Shown here: piece after piece, positions 16,643 through 26,283 of the stretch | Numbering within the stretch: the first letter of the stretch is position 1 | How the letters are laid out: each line of letters begins with the position of its first letter | Source: UBA5436 sp050951845 | GTDB lineage: Bacteria > Bacillota > Clostridia > Saccharofermentanales > DTU023 | Assembly: GCA_050951845.1 (NCBI GenBank) | Contig: JBMNJV010000005.1 | Coordinates: 186,001 to 250,000, forward strand | Length of the DNA stretch: 64,000 nt | Reading direction: 5' to 3' | Notes under the pieces: model-generated | The model's database searches: none | Seen by the model: only the letters and a program-made list of their open reading frames with translations | What the model was told of the DNA's origin: nothing | Position numbers and translations under genes: made by a program

Positions 16643-16705
16643 AATAACTCAATAATCGGAGTTATTTATTCGGAATCGCCTGATAATTCAACAATCAGAA
16701 TTATC
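16643..16705 (-). other. Duplicated hairpins with compensatory changes in the T-box linker
   Basis: Two 24-nt stem-loops, 16643-16666 and 16682-16705, each have a perfect 8-bp stem and 8-nt loop. The copies differ at two stem pairs (A-U/G-C and C-G/U-A), each time on both sides, so pairing is maintained. They lie between the specifier stem and the antiterminator. Confidence 0.8.
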
Positions 16706-16983
16706 AATCAGAATCACAAAAAATCTATCTCATTTTCCACTAACGCAGGGCTGTTAACAGCAATCGGTTCACCTTATTAATTTAGTTTTCTTCTTTTCAA
16801 AGCAATTAACTGATCAGAATCTATATTTATCTATCGAGTAATTTACTAAAAATTCAGGTTCACTGCTCGAGGATGATTTTCAATCCGGCAGAGATACGGA
16901 GCTTACACCATCCTCCATTCGCTATTCTCCCTTTGCGCCTGATTTACTGTTCCTGTCATCGCATTTAATTTATTTGTCGCTTT

Positions 16984-17012
16984 ATTATAGTTAGTTCGCT
17001 AAAAGAATGCAA
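16984..17012 (-). promoter_or_regulatory. Predicted promoter of ileS
   Basis: Minus strand TTGCAT (17007-17012), 17 bp, TATAAT (16984-16989), just upstream of the T-box leader. Confidence 0.6.
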
Positions 17013-17149
17013 TTGTCTTTCCGGAACAATTTTTATGAGTTCATGTTACTTCTTGCATCTGCATTTTATTTTGTTTCAACGTAGTGTCCAAAGCAATCAG
17101 AAACATTCTGTAAAAAAGAAAAACAGGGGAAGTAATTTCTTAAAATAAG

Positions 17150-17210
17150 TTTTTTCAACCGAAAGAGAATAAGCAAATTATGAACATGAATTTTCTTTCG
17201 GTCGAAAAAA
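17150..17210 (-). terminator. Dyad downstream of the sugar ABC operon, probable terminator
   Basis: Arms of 17 bp at 17150-17166 and 17194-17210 match except for one G/A position (wobble on one strand), with a 27-nt loop. It begins 20 bp after the ugpC stop. The 3' arm on the minus strand ends in an A-run rather than U-run, so it may act on the opposite strand or as an RNA-stabilising end. Confidence 0.5.
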
Positions 17211-17229
17211 TATATGGGAAGTAGCTTTA

Positions 17230-18375
17230 TTATTGCTTATCCGGTGTTCCTTCCAAATAAAAATCAAAGGGATCCAGCAATGAAACTTCTGTTTCCTTAT
17301 CAAAAATATGAATTTTGGACATATCAAAACGGATAAAAATGTCTTGTCTGACGGCAACATAGCGAGCAGGATTAAATCTTGCAGTACATTCACGATCAGC
17401 TGAGAGGAAATCAAAATAGACAAAAGTGTCTGCTCCAACCTGCTCAACATTTTTGGTATATGCCGTAATAACATTCTTGTCATCCTTTTTCTCAGCATAA
17501 TATAAGTCTTCGGGACGGATACCGACGTAAACTAATTGACCTTTCGCCTCAACTCGTAAACGACGGGCAATTTCGTCAGATAATACGAACACTTCCCTGG
17601 GAAATTCCAATGCGGGACCTTCTTCCGTTTGAATCAGTTTGCCGTTCAGAATATTCATTTGCGGAGAACCGATAAACTCGGCAACAAATTTATTTTCAGG
17701 ATTTGCATAAAGATTGCCGGGTGTATCAAATTGCATTACATCTCCATGATCTAATACAACAATTCGATCCCCCATCGTCATCGCTTCCGTCTGATCATGT
17801 GTAACATATATAAATGTTGTTTCTAACTGTCTATGCAATTCAGCAATTGTAGATCTCATGGAAACCCTGAGTTTAGCATCAAGATTTGACAAAGGTTCAT
17901 CAAGCAAGAATACTTGCGGGTTTCGTACCATGGCACGACCTAAAGCAACACGCTGACGCTGTCCGCCTGACAAAGCAGAGGGTTTTCTATCTAATACTGC
18001 AGTTAATTCAAGAGGTTCTGCTACTTCAGCCGCCCTCTTGTATCTTTCTTCTTTGGAAACGCCTTTCAACTTTAACGAAAAAGCAATATTATCCCGAACT
18101 GACATATGAGGATATAAGGCATATGATTGAAAAACCATTGCTATATCACGATCTTTGGGCGGAATATTATTTACCAGGGTATCTCCTATATACATTTCAC
18201 CTGCGGAAATCGTTTCGAGTCCCGCAATCATTCTCAGAGCCGTCGATTTGCCTGAACCGGAAGGTCCGACAAAAACAACAAATTCTTTATCCTCTATATC
18301 TAAATTCAGACCTTTGATAGCCTGATATCCGTTAGTATATGTTTTACCGATATCTTTTAATACTACTTTTGCCAT
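17230..18375 (-). CDS. ugpC: Sugar/glycerol-3-phosphate ABC transporter ATPase (UgpC/MsmX-like)
   Basis: ATP-hydrolysing subunit of a carbohydrate (CUT1) ABC importer, 381 residues. Walker A GPSGSGKST at 37-45, signature LSGGQRQRVALGRAM, Walker B VFLLDEPLSNLD, and a C-terminal TOBE-type region (VYVGIRPEDLYYA) as in MalK/UgpC/MsmX. It is last in the operon binding protein-permease-permease-ATPase, 24 bp after the ugpE-like stop, with AAGGAGAT before ATG. ATPases of this type can serve several importers, so specificity comes from the binding protein. Confidence 0.88.
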   Translation of the reverse strand: MAKVVLKDIGKTYTNGYQAIKGLNLDIEDKEFVVFVGPSGSGKSTALRMIAGLETISAGEMYIGDTLVNNIPPKDRDIAMVFQSYALYPHMSVRDNIAFSLKLKGVSKEERYKRAAEVAEPLELTAVLDRKPSALSGGQRQRVALGRAMVRNPQVFLLDEPLSNLDAKLRVSMRSTIAELHRQLETTFIYVTHDQTEAMTMGDRIVVLDHGDVMQFDTPGNLYANPENKFVAEFIGSPQMNILNGKLIQTEEGPALEFPREVFVLSDEIARRLRVEAKGQLVYVGIRPEDLYYAEKKDDKNVITAYTKNVEQVGADTFVYFDFLSADRECTARFNPARYVAVRQDIFIRFDMSKIHIFDKETEVSLLDPFDFYLEGTPDKQ

Positions 18376-18399
18376 TATACGTATCTCCTTCTACTATTT

Positions 18400-19263
18400 T
18401 TATCCCTTAACGGCACCCGAGGTCAGACCCTTAACCATTGATTTCTGTCCAATAACAAAAATTAAGAGAGAAGGAATCATCGAAATAACAACTCCGGCAA
18501 TCATCAAAACCATCGACTGGCTATCTTCAGCGTTAAGCATGGATAACCCGATTTGAATTGTACGTACACTATCTTTATTGGTTGTCAGCAATGGCCACAT
18601 ATACATATTCCATGCCGAAATAAATGACCGGACTGCCATAGAACCAATTGTCGGTTTTAATAAAGGCATCATAATCGTAAACACAAAATTCAAATCACTG
18701 CAACCATCGACTTTGGCAGATTCATAAATCTCATAAGGAAAGTTTTCCAAAGACTGAACTGCCAGGAAAATATTAAATGCCGAAACAATATTAGGAATAA
18801 CTAAAACTATCAATGTGTCCGTCCATCCCCATGAGGAAACCATCAGGAATTGTGAAATTATGACGGCTTCTCCTGGAACCATCATCGTAGAAATTACCAG
18901 ACCATATAGAAATTTGTTCGCTTTGAATTTCAGAAAACTGAAAGCAAATGCTGATAAAAATGATGTGACAATTTGTGATAATGTAATCAGAACAGCAACT
19001 AACACTGTATTAAGTATATAACGACCTACCGGAGCTACTTTAAACACATCGGAAAAGTTAGACAAGGTCGGGTTATTCGGAAATAAAATCGCACTCGGAT
19101 CATATAAATCCGAAGGTGGTTTAACAGACATTAAAAACGCATAAACAAGCGGGAACATCAGGAAAGCCCACCAAGCTATATTCAGGACAATACCTCCCCA
19201 TTTTTTCATTTTTTCCTGTCTGATATATTTTAATTCAGCTGCATTTAAGGCTTTGGCTTTCAT
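18400..19263 (-). CDS. ugpE: ABC permease, UgpE-like
   Basis: A 287-residue CUT1 permease with about six membrane segments. The EAA loop is YEIYESAKVDGCSDLNFVFTIMMPLL, and the protein ends MVKGLTSGAVKG, the characteristic C-terminus of UgpE/MalG-type subunits. It overlaps the upstream permease gene by 4 bp (ATGA), indicating translational coupling. Confidence 0.87.
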   Translation of the reverse strand: MKAKALNAAELKYIRQEKMKKWGGIVLNIAWWAFLMFPLVYAFLMSVKPPSDLYDPSAILFPNNPTLSNFSDVFKVAPVGRYILNTVLVAVLITLSQIVTSFLSAFAFSFLKFKANKFLYGLVISTMMVPGEAVIISQFLMVSSWGWTDTLIVLVIPNIVSAFNIFLAVQSLENFPYEIYESAKVDGCSDLNFVFTIMMPLLKPTIGSMAVRSFISAWNMYMWPLLTTNKDSVRTIQIGLSMLNAEDSQSMVLMIAGVVISMIPSLLIFVIGQKSMVKGLTSGAVKG

Positions 19264-20156
19264 TGTACCTTTCCTCCTTTTGAACGAATATAAAACATCA
19301 GAATAGTCAGAGCTAAAATGATTAAAAATAATATGACCGATTCTGCTGAAGCAAAACCGTATCGATAATTCATGAAAGCTTCTCTGTAAATATCAAAAAC
19401 TATGACATTTGTTGATTCTCCCGGTCCGCCTTTCGTTAATATATTAATTTGTCCGAAAGATTGGAAAGCATTAATAATATTTGTGACAATAACAAAAAAT
19501 GTCGTCGGACGCAGAGCAGGAATTGTAATATTCAGAAACTGTTGGAATCCATTCGCCCCGTCAATCGATGCTGCTTCATATAGAGAATCGCTAATACTGG
19601 CTAAACCGGATGAAAAATAGAGGTAATTCATTCCCGAATTGAGCCAGGCAGTTAAAATCGCAACTATAACCAAAGCTTTGCCGGGATCAGCAAGCATATT
19701 TCCTTGTGCGCCCAGTATTTTATTAATGATTCCCACAGACGGATTTAACATAACTTGAAATATTAAAGCCATTCCTACGGAAGCAATGGCCATCGGAGTT
19801 GCATAAGATGTTGAGAAAAAAGCCAGGCCCGGAAATGCTTTTTGAGTTAATAAAGCAGAAACAAAACCTAATACGACACCGACAAGAACAACAACTAAAA
19901 CAAATCTAAACGATACCCATACCGAATTCCAAAAACTGCCTGATGTAAGCAATTCAATATAATTATTTAACCCTATAAAATTTTGCATTTTTCCGAAATT
20001 ATCGGTGAAAAACAAAGAACGGATAATCGTTTGGAAAAACGGAATAAACATAAAAATTGCCAATATGACAATTGTAGGTAGTAAATAACCCCAAGGTTGA
20101 AGTTTTTGTTTAAAGGATTTTTCTTCCTTAATGATTTTAACATCAGAATTTTCCAT
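19260..20156 (-). CDS. ugpA: ABC permease, UgpA-like
   Basis: A 298-residue CUT1 permease. After a charged N-terminus it has membrane segments starting WGYLLPTIVILAIFMFIPFF, the conserved FIGLNNY segment, and the EAA loop DSLYEAASIDGANGFQQFLNITIP. It forms the heterodimeric channel with the UgpE-like subunit. It lies 91 bp downstream of the binding-protein gene, with AAGGATAT before ATG. Confidence 0.87.
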   Translation of the reverse strand: MENSDVKIIKEEKSFKQKLQPWGYLLPTIVILAIFMFIPFFQTIIRSLFFTDNFGKMQNFIGLNNYIELLTSGSFWNSVWVSFRFVLVVVLVGVVLGFVSALLTQKAFPGLAFFSTSYATPMAIASVGMALIFQVMLNPSVGIINKILGAQGNMLADPGKALVIVAILTAWLNSGMNYLYFSSGLASISDSLYEAASIDGANGFQQFLNITIPALRPTTFFVIVTNIINAFQSFGQINILTKGGPGESTNVIVFDIYREAFMNYRYGFASAESVILFLIILALTILMFYIRSKGGKVQ

Positions 20157-20247
20157 AGAGTATATCCTTTACAAATAATTAACTAAGGAAAGGGGGAAAC
20201 CCTCTTTCCTCAGTTAAGGCTATTATTTTCTTAAATTGTTGCTAAGA

Positions 20248-21654
20248 TTATTTAGCCGCATTATAGGAATCGAGAGCCGCATTAACCTGTTCTGCCATAG
20301 CTGCTACAGCTTCTTCCGGTGTTTTTTCACCATTTAAAGCTTTTTCCAATTCAGCTTCATAATAAGTTCTTGCTTCCTGATTGACACCGGAGATTGCACC
20401 CTGATCATCAGCCGTCGCGTCGTGTAATTGATCAATAGCTGTTTTAAATTGCGGATTCTTTTCAATGTTTTCTTTGAATACATCCGTGTCATGTGCACCT
20501 GTATTAACCGGGAAATATCCTGTTGCAACATTCCACTTGGCTTGTACATCGGCGGATACCAAGTATTGAACAAAGTCCCAGGTAGCGTCTTTACGTGTAT
20601 CATCTCCGGAATCAATCATCCATAAGGATGCGCCGCCGATCGATACACCAGCTTTATCTTCCGCATCAATGCCCGGGAAATATGCAGTTCCCACTTCAAA
20701 ACGACCACCGACTTCGGTAAGAATTTGATTAAGGTTTGCTGTAGAAGCTAAAGTAATTGCAGAGGTACCGGCAACAAATTCAGCATTTCCACCCTCACGA
20801 CCATTGTTCGGCATAACACCCGAATCGGCTACATCTTTCCACATGGAAACAACTTTGAGCATGGAGCCGTTTTCATCAAAAGCTGCTTTTGTAGCATGAT
20901 CTTCTCTGCCGTTTCCGTGATCAAATGTATCTTTGCCCGTCTTATTAAGCCATTGTTCCATGTACCAACCATAGATATCGACAGACATCGGATATTGAAC
21001 TGTTGTGGAGTCGGAAGATTTTGCACCTGTAATCTTGTCTGCAATCTCTTTGATTTCTTCGATGTTTGTAGGAATATCCGTAATGCCAGCATCATCAAAA
21101 GCTGTTTTGTTGTAATACATCAGAGGTGTTGATGAGTTAAAAGGCATAGAGTAAAGTTTACCGTTAAGTGTATAATAGGCTAAAAGGTTTTCTTCCAATA
21201 CAGAAGTATCAAATTTGCTTTTGTCTATCATATCCTGCATCGGAACAATCAAACCGGAATCGATCAAAAATTGTGTTCCCATCTCAAATACTTGTACAAG
21301 ATCCGCATTGACATCAGATCCTGCAGCAGAGGAACGTAATTTTGTTAAAGTATCGTCATAAGTACCTTGATATTGAGCAACAACTTCTACTTTATCTTGA
21401 GATTGATTGTAATCTGCGACAATCTCTTCAAGGGCTTTGCCTATTGATCCGCCCATAGCATGCCAGAATGTAATTTGTACTGTTTCGCCGCTATCGCTTT
21501 TCTTACCACTGTCTTCACTGGTTTTGTCTTCTTCTTTTGCTTCTTTTGCATTACCATCATCTGAGTCGCTTTTTCCGCCACATGCAACTACAGATAACAC
21601 CATAATAATTGCCAGCAAAAATACTAAAATATTATTTAATTTTTTAATTTTCAT
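20248..21654 (-). CDS. ugpB: Extracellular solute-binding lipoprotein, UgpB-like
   Basis: Captures substrate outside the membrane for the UgpAEC-like importer. From ATG 21654 (468 residues) it has a lipoprotein signal with lipobox VVAC, then an acidic Ser/Asp/Glu-rich linker. The mature domain starts VQITFWHAMGGSIGKALEEIV and continues YQGTYDDTLTKLR and ADLVQVFEMGTQFLIDSG, close to the glycerol-3-phosphate-binding UgpB pattern; hence G3P or glycerophosphodiester is the best guess, other sugars being possible. The ORF extends to 21699, but AGGAGGAGA lies just before ATG 21654. The first gene of a four-gene operon. Confidence 0.85.
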   Translation of the reverse strand: MKIKKLNNILVFLLAIIMVLSVVACGGKSDSDDGNAKEAKEEDKTSEDSGKKSDSGETVQITFWHAMGGSIGKALEEIVADYNQSQDKVEVVAQYQGTYDDTLTKLRSSAAGSDVNADLVQVFEMGTQFLIDSGLIVPMQDMIDKSKFDTSVLEENLLAYYTLNGKLYSMPFNSSTPLMYYNKTAFDDAGITDIPTNIEEIKEIADKITGAKSSDSTTVQYPMSVDIYGWYMEQWLNKTGKDTFDHGNGREDHATKAAFDENGSMLKVVSMWKDVADSGVMPNNGREGGNAEFVAGTSAITLASTANLNQILTEVGGRFEVGTAYFPGIDAEDKAGVSIGGASLWMIDSGDDTRKDATWDFVQYLVSADVQAKWNVATGYFPVNTGAHDTDVFKENIEKNPQFKTAIDQLHDATADDQGAISGVNQEARTYYEAELEKALNGEKTPEEAVAAMAEQVNAALDSYNAAK

Positions 21655-21777
21655 TCTTCTCCTCCTTTTCGTTAACCGAAAATAGTAAAAATAATTCAAA
21701 ACCTACTCTAGCAAAAGTTTGTAATGCAAAAATAAAGAATCAGTAAAAATCGAAACTTCAAAAAACTTAACCAAAAT

Positions 21778-21805
21778 ATAATAATTCAGCACGTATGCCC
21801 TGCAA
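21778..21805 (-). promoter_or_regulatory. Possible promoter of the ugp-like operon
   Basis: Minus strand TTGCAG (21800-21805), 16 bp, TATTAT (21778-21783), about 120 bp before the ugpB-like ATG. No clear cre (CcpA) site was seen nearby. Confidence 0.4.
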
Positions 21806-21973
21806 AACACTTTAGACTGATTATTCCAAAACCCTTTTATTTGCAGCATTTTTGATTTTTTCATTTTTTGAATATTGTTAAAACCAGTTATTGATAATGC
21901 CCTTAAATCAATTCAAAATTATGTTAACTGAGCTTAAAATCATGTTAATTTTTCATTAAAATTAATTTCTTCA

Positions 21974-22012
21974 ATCAAAAACTCCAAAGACCTTGATCAG
22001 GCTTTGGAGTTT
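21974..22012 (-). terminator. Rho-independent terminator after the RbsB-like remnant
   Basis: Minus strand AACTCCAAAG pairs perfectly with CTTTGGAGTT (22003-22012 and 21981-21990) around a 12-nt loop, followed by TTTTTGATT. It lies 100 bp beyond the RbsB-like stop. Confidence 0.88.
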
Positions 22013-22111
22013 AATTCATCTCTTTCTGGATGTTCTATGAGATGTATCCGGAATTCTCGTTGATCTGATCTCAGAGAATTTCCGTATTATTTTGACATGC
22101 TCAGCAGATTA

Positions 22112-23074
22112 TTATTTAACTTGCGTTGCAAAATCTTCGTCACTGACGTATTCAGCAGCATTATCAGCTGTAATTAATTGAGTACCGACGTCTACGAATG
22201 ATTCTACTTCTTCACCGGCCAAAATCTTCAGAGCAACATTTACTGATTCTTGACCTTGGAGTTTCGGGTCATTCATGGTTGTTACGTGATATTTACCTTC
22301 AACGATATATTCAACAGCTTCCATCAATCCGTCAACACCTGTGAAGTAAATGCCTTCCAGACCTTGTTGTTCTGCAACTTGCATTGCACCGATTGACATA
22401 TCATCATTGTGACCGAATACTAATGCAACGTCAGGATGAGCTTGGAACAAGTCTTGAGCAGCTTCTACCGCTTTTGCACGGTTAAAGTCACAGTACGGTG
22501 ATTGAATAATTTCTACGCCTTCGCCTTCAAATGCTTCATGGAAACCTGCTGATCTTAAGTTGGTGTTGTTGTTACCGGCACCGCCCATGAATTCGATGAT
22601 TTTTTTGCCTTCAACATTGCCGCTGCCGCCTAAGAGCTCGAGAGCAGCTAAGCCAACAGTATTACCCATGTGTTTGTTGTCTTCACCAACGTGGGAAACT
22701 GCACCCTCTGCGTTAGAAGGTCTGTTAACTGTAATTAAAGGCACACCTGAATCTAATGAAGATTGGATAGCAGGTGCACAGCTGTCGGAGTCAACCGGAT
22801 TCAAGATAACCAGACTGACACCAGATTGAATTAAGTCAGCAACGTCCTGGCTTTGTTTGGAAGGATCTTTTGCAGCATCAATCAGTCTGAAGTCTACACC
22901 GGCTGCTTCGCAAGCTGCTTGGGCCGAATCTTGCAGTGTCACATAATAAGGTGAGTCTGCCTGAGCCTGGGCAAAACCGATTTCAAAACCTTCGCCTGAT
23001 ACATCAGGTGCTGCTTCCGTTTCTTTTGCCGGTTCTTCAGCTTTTTCCTCTTTATTTGATAAACTAAGAATATA
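22112..23074 (-). pseudogene. RbsB-like periplasmic sugar-binding protein, signal peptide lost
   Basis: The open frame encodes a Peripla_BP_4 (ribose/galactose type) binding domain: DLIQSGVSLVILNPVDSDS, VNRPSNAEGAVSHVGEDN, VFGHNDDMSIGAMQVAEQQG and GVDGLMEAVEYI are all family landmarks. Reading upstream, the mature start can be followed (FEIGFAQAQADSPYYVTLQD) through an acidic linker SNKEEKAEEPAKETEAAP, but the frame then closes at a TAG (23075-23077) without a start codon, signal peptide or lipobox Cys. A GTG at 23091 begins VKISKIVYS in another frame, as if the signal peptide suffered a small deletion with frameshift. A GTG at 22942 would give only a truncated domain. No RbsA/RbsC genes are adjacent. 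Probably a decayed orphan. Confidence 0.7.
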
Positions 23075-23738
23075 CTATTTTAGAAATCTTCACATCCAAT
23101 TACTTTAATAAATTCCAATTATTTTGAATAATTATTACCCATTTTGTTTTTTAACAGTAATAATGATTTTATAATTACAACCTGATCTTAAGCCTGAATA
23201 TTGAGTGTGTATTTCAGATAACCGGCAAAATGAATTTAAGTTTTCTGAGAAATAATCTTCCCTTGAATCATATTAACACATACCCATAAACAAGTTAGAA
23301 AAAATTTAATAAGTAGTAATTTGATTTAAGTAAAAATCTTTAAGTAGCATTTCAAAATATAACAATACTACTAAATGTATTGCATTTTTTCTAATGCAAC
23401 AATATATTACAACAAAAAAGCTCCGTATGTATTGTAGAATTCAGGTTAAAGTTTTACTATATGTTCTCCAACACAAATCTTTGTATTACGTTTATAAATA
23501 TTCCTGTTACCTATAAATAAATGTAGCACTTTACACATATCATTGGTTTATGAATGTGCTTTTGATACAATAATTACAATGAATTTTTTGTATTTATTTG
23601 ATAGTTTATCTTACTAAACTCAAAAGCTCTCGGATACATCATCTTTATCGCAAAAAACTCATGAAAAAGCTTAATTTAGTCATATTCCATTGGTTGTTAA
23701 AACAACAATATAAAATATTAGCTTCAAGGAGGTTCGCA
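23075..23738. other. Long AT-rich intergenic region before the CdaR-like gene
   Basis: 664 bp with no credible gene. A small dyad TTGCATT/AATGCAA (23380-23386, 23393-23399) is present. The frame of the regulator extends left to 23598 but lacks a ribosome binding site there. No promoter stands out clearly. Confidence 0.5.
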
Positions 23739-24950
23739 ATGCTTTCAAAATCAATTGCTACCAGCACTGTAAAAGAAATCAGTAAACTGGTTAACAAACA
23801 TATCAATATGATGAATGTTGACGGTATTATCATTGCCAGTTCTAATCCTGAACGTATAGGTCAAGCTCATTGGGGTGCAGAAAAAATAATTGCGGAAAAC
23901 TTGGATGAACTCTATATTACTAATGACGATATCTCGGATATTCAAATCGCTTCCGATCAATTTGTACAAACCGGTTTAAATTTACCTTTGATCATTCACG
24001 GAGAAACTGTCGGGGTGATCGGGATTACAGGTGAATATAATGAAGTTTCGCAAATCGGCTATATCATAAAAAAAATGGCGGAGATTTTGCTTGAAGATCA
24101 AATCAAAAACCAACAACTGGCTGCTAACAAGTGGAAATTTGAATCTTTTATCAATAATTACTTAAATACCAGATCTTTTAATTTCAGTAAATCTCTGTCA
24201 CTAAAAGCAAAAGAACTGAAATTTGATCTGAATAAATACTATTTTATTGCAATTATAAAAATTGCCGATTCAACTACAACTTTAAGTGAAATCGGTTACA
24301 GACAGGAAATTGCCAACTATCTCCAAAATCAAATCAGTTATTTAATTAATAAATCAATTATCGTCCAAAAAGAAAATCATTGGCTTATCTTGATTCCGGA
24401 AGATTATACTTCAGAAGACAAAATCGAAAACAAATTGTCTTATTTCGTTAAAGCATTAAGTGATAAAGTTTATCAGGAATATTCCTTGAAAATCCGGTTC
24501 GGGATATCTTCGCTGATCGATAATAAGATTTCACCTTTTGAAAATCTTGAACAAGCTGAATTTGCTTTATTTTATTCTGATATGAATCAGAAACCGCTCA
24601 CTTTTTATGATGATTTAGGTATTGCCAATATTATTTTTTATTTTCCGGAAAATGTTAAAAAGGGGTTTTTGACTGAATTCTATAAAGATATTTCCGAACA
24701 GGATATCGAAGATTATATTGAGCTTTTCAAAGCCTATTTTAACTACGAAGGTTCAATCACTGAAATTGCCGAATCTATGTTTATCCACAGTAACACCGTA
24801 CAATATCGCTTAAACAAATTCTCCAAACTTACCGGAAAAGATATTCGCAAAGCCAGCCAGTCTCATTTGTTCTATATTGCAATTCTTCTGGAAAAAGAAA
24901 AAATTTATCGCCAAAAATTGGCTCAGAATACTTTTTCTTTTATAGATTAA
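23739..24950 (+). CDS. cdaR: CdaR-like sugar-diacid regulator
   Basis: A 403-residue transcription factor of the CdaR/PucR group, which senses diacids such as glycerate, galactarate or glucarate and activates glycerate kinase pathways. N-terminal diacid-recognition domain: VDGIIIASSNPERIGQAHWGA and LPLIIHGETVGVIGITGEYNEV. C-terminal HTH: GSITEIAESMFIHSNTVQYR...FSKLTGKDIRK, typical HTH_30. ATG 23739 has a near-perfect AAGGAGGT five to six bases upstream, which overrides the longer frame from 23598. It converges on the glycerate kinase gene, its expected target, across a shared terminator region. Confidence 0.88.
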   Translation: MLSKSIATSTVKEISKLVNKHINMMNVDGIIIASSNPERIGQAHWGAEKIIAENLDELYITNDDISDIQIASDQFVQTGLNLPLIIHGETVGVIGITGEYNEVSQIGYIIKKMAEILLEDQIKNQQLAANKWKFESFINNYLNTRSFNFSKSLSLKAKELKFDLNKYYFIAIIKIADSTTTLSEIGYRQEIANYLQNQISYLINKSIIVQKENHWLILIPEDYTSEDKIENKLSYFVKALSDKVYQEYSLKIRFGISSLIDNKISPFENLEQAEFALFYSDMNQKPLTFYDDLGIANIIFYFPENVKKGFLTEFYKDISEQDIEDYIELFKAYFNYEGSITEIAESMFIHSNTVQYRLNKFSKLTGKDIRKASQSHLFYIAILLEKEKIYRQKLAQNTFSFID

Positions 24951-25040
24951 ATTACAATGATACTCCTGCTCAGAACTTTGCGTTCTCTTAAATATGCCGG
25001 TCTCCGATTTTAAGATGCTGAACTCCCGTTTTAATGAAAG

Positions 25041-25086
25041 TCAAAAAGGGGCTGTCTCAAATGAAATCATTTTTAGACAACCCCTT
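25041..25086 (-). terminator. Long terminator hairpin between cdaR and glycerate kinase
   Basis: On the minus strand AAGGGGTTGTCT (25075-25086) pairs with AGACAGCCCCTT (25046-25057) with one G-U pair, the loop containing a further AATGA/TCATT stem, and TTTTTGA follows. It ends glycerate kinase transcripts about 55 nt after the stop; on the plus strand it may also end cdaR transcripts. Confidence 0.85.
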
Positions 25087-25140
25087 ATATAGATTACACC
25101 CCGCTATAAAATATATTTATAACGATCGCTTTGAATTAGA

Positions 25141-26283
25141 TTATGAAAGAGTCAATAAGCGCATGATTTCATTCATGGTCAAAGCCAAATCGGATTTTGC
25201 TCTCGGTTTTGCTTCTTTGAAAGGAACAGCTACTCTGTTCGTACTCATAATTGCCGTTACACCGTAATCATAGGCTCCGTCCATATTATCACCGATGTCA
25301 CCGACTACCGCGATCAATGGAACATTTTGTTTTTTAGCACGTTTGGCAATTCCGATAACAACCTTACCGCCCAAAGATTGTGAGTCGATTTTGCCTTCTC
25401 CTGTGAAAACAATACTTGTATCGGCCAATAATTCATCAAATTTAACAATATCCAGAATTACATCTATTCCCATTTCCAGTTTGCCGTTTAACAAACCGTA
25501 GAAACCGCCACCGATACCACCTGCTGCGCCGGCTCCCGGTATATCAATAATATCAACACCTACATCACGTTTAACGATTTCCGCGAAATTTCTCAAGCCG
25601 GCATCCAGTGCAACAACATCAGATTCCGTTGCTCCTTTTTGCGGTCCGAACACAGCTGCTGCACCACGTTCACCACAAAGCGGATTATTGATATCACTCA
25701 TCAATTTGATGGTCGCATTATCCAGATCGGGGTTTCTGCCGGAAACATCAATCCGCGCAATATCAATCAATGTTTTGCCGACCGGTACAAATTCATTGTT
25801 ATCTTTGTCAAAGAACTTAATTCCCAAAGCCGCGCAAGCACCGGCACCGCCGTCATTAGTTGCACTGCCGCCCAAACCGATGATTATTTCAGTATGCCCC
25901 TTGGCCAAAGCATCACTTATTAATTGTCCTACACCGTATGTAGTGGCATCCATAACTGCGAGTTTTTCCATTTGGGGCAAACCGACCACTGCTGCAACCT
26001 CGATTACTGCTGATCCGTTCGGCAATACACCGTAAAAACTTTCCATGTCCTGCATCAGAGGACCTTTGACATCAATATTGACCATCTCTCCGCCAATAGC
26101 CAATTGTAAAGCCTCTACTGTTCCTTCACCGCCGTCCGCAACCGGTATAGCAGTAATTTCTACGTTCGGTAAGAATTTTCGTACAGAATTTGCCATTATT
26201 TCGCAAACTTCAGTTGCGGAAATTGTTCCTTTAAAGGAATCCGGGATCAAAATAATTCTGTTTTTGTCGGTTGAAAATTTCAT
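25141..26283 (-). CDS. Glycerate kinase (GarK/GlxK family)
   Basis: Phosphorylates D-glycerate to 2-phosphoglycerate (type 1 family), feeding it into glycolysis. The 380-residue protein starts MKFSTDKNRIILIPDSFKGTISATEV and shows the family blocks PVADGGEGTVEAL, GLGGSATNDGGAGACAALG, and FTGEGKIDSQSLGGKVVIGIAKRAK. An ATG two codons earlier (26289) touches the AGAGGAGG RBS, so ATG 26283 is preferred. It converges with the CdaR-like regulator gene. Confidence 0.93.
   Translation of the reverse strand: MKFSTDKNRIILIPDSFKGTISATEVCEIMANSVRKFLPNVEITAIPVADGGEGTVEALQLAIGGEMVNIDVKGPLMQDMESFYGVLPNGSAVIEVAAVVGLPQMEKLAVMDATTYGVGQLISDALAKGHTEIIIGLGGSATNDGGAGACAALGIKFFDKDNNEFVPVGKTLIDIARIDVSGRNPDLDNATIKLMSDINNPLCGERGAAAVFGPQKGATESDVVALDAGLRNFAEIVKRDVGVDIIDIPGAGAAGGIGGGFYGLLNGKLEMGIDVILDIVKFDELLADTSIVFTGEGKIDSQSLGGKVVIGIAKRAKKQNVPLIAVVGDIGDNMDGAYDYGVTAIMSTNRVAVPFKEAKPRAKSDLALTMNEIMRLLTLS

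Larger units (their letters stand above)
16561..16977 (-). promoter_or_regulatory. T-box leader of ileS
   Basis: The minus strand contains the T-box sequence GGGTGGTACCGTGC (16592-16607), which pairs with the acceptor end of uncharged tRNA, followed directly by an intrinsic terminator. In the 5' part the arms GGATGG...CATCC around 16870-16912 form stem I; the codon ATC (Ile) at 16875-16877, before the 3' strand of that stem, is the likely specifier. The leader is about 415 nt, at the long end, partly because of two extra hairpins at 16643-16705. Uncharged tRNA-Ile should favour readthrough. Confidence 0.92.

Noticed and set aside
20829..21098. Second-frame ORF inside the ugpB-like gene
   Set aside because: Lies wholly within a well-supported coding region in another frame.
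23598..23738. 47-residue N-terminal extension of the CdaR-like regulator
   Set aside because: No RBS at the far start; a near-perfect AAGGAGGT precedes ATG 23739, where the domain begins.
25046..25086. GGGGCTGTCTCAAA as the end of an insertion sequence
   Set aside because: Such ends occur in some ISs, but here both arms form one compact hairpin followed by T5 at the right place for a glycerate kinase terminator; no transposase remnant.
25034..25267. 77-codon plus-strand ORF overlapping the glycerate kinase 3' end
   Set aside because: Its first half is the terminator hairpin and its second half is antisense to glycerate kinase; no RBS.
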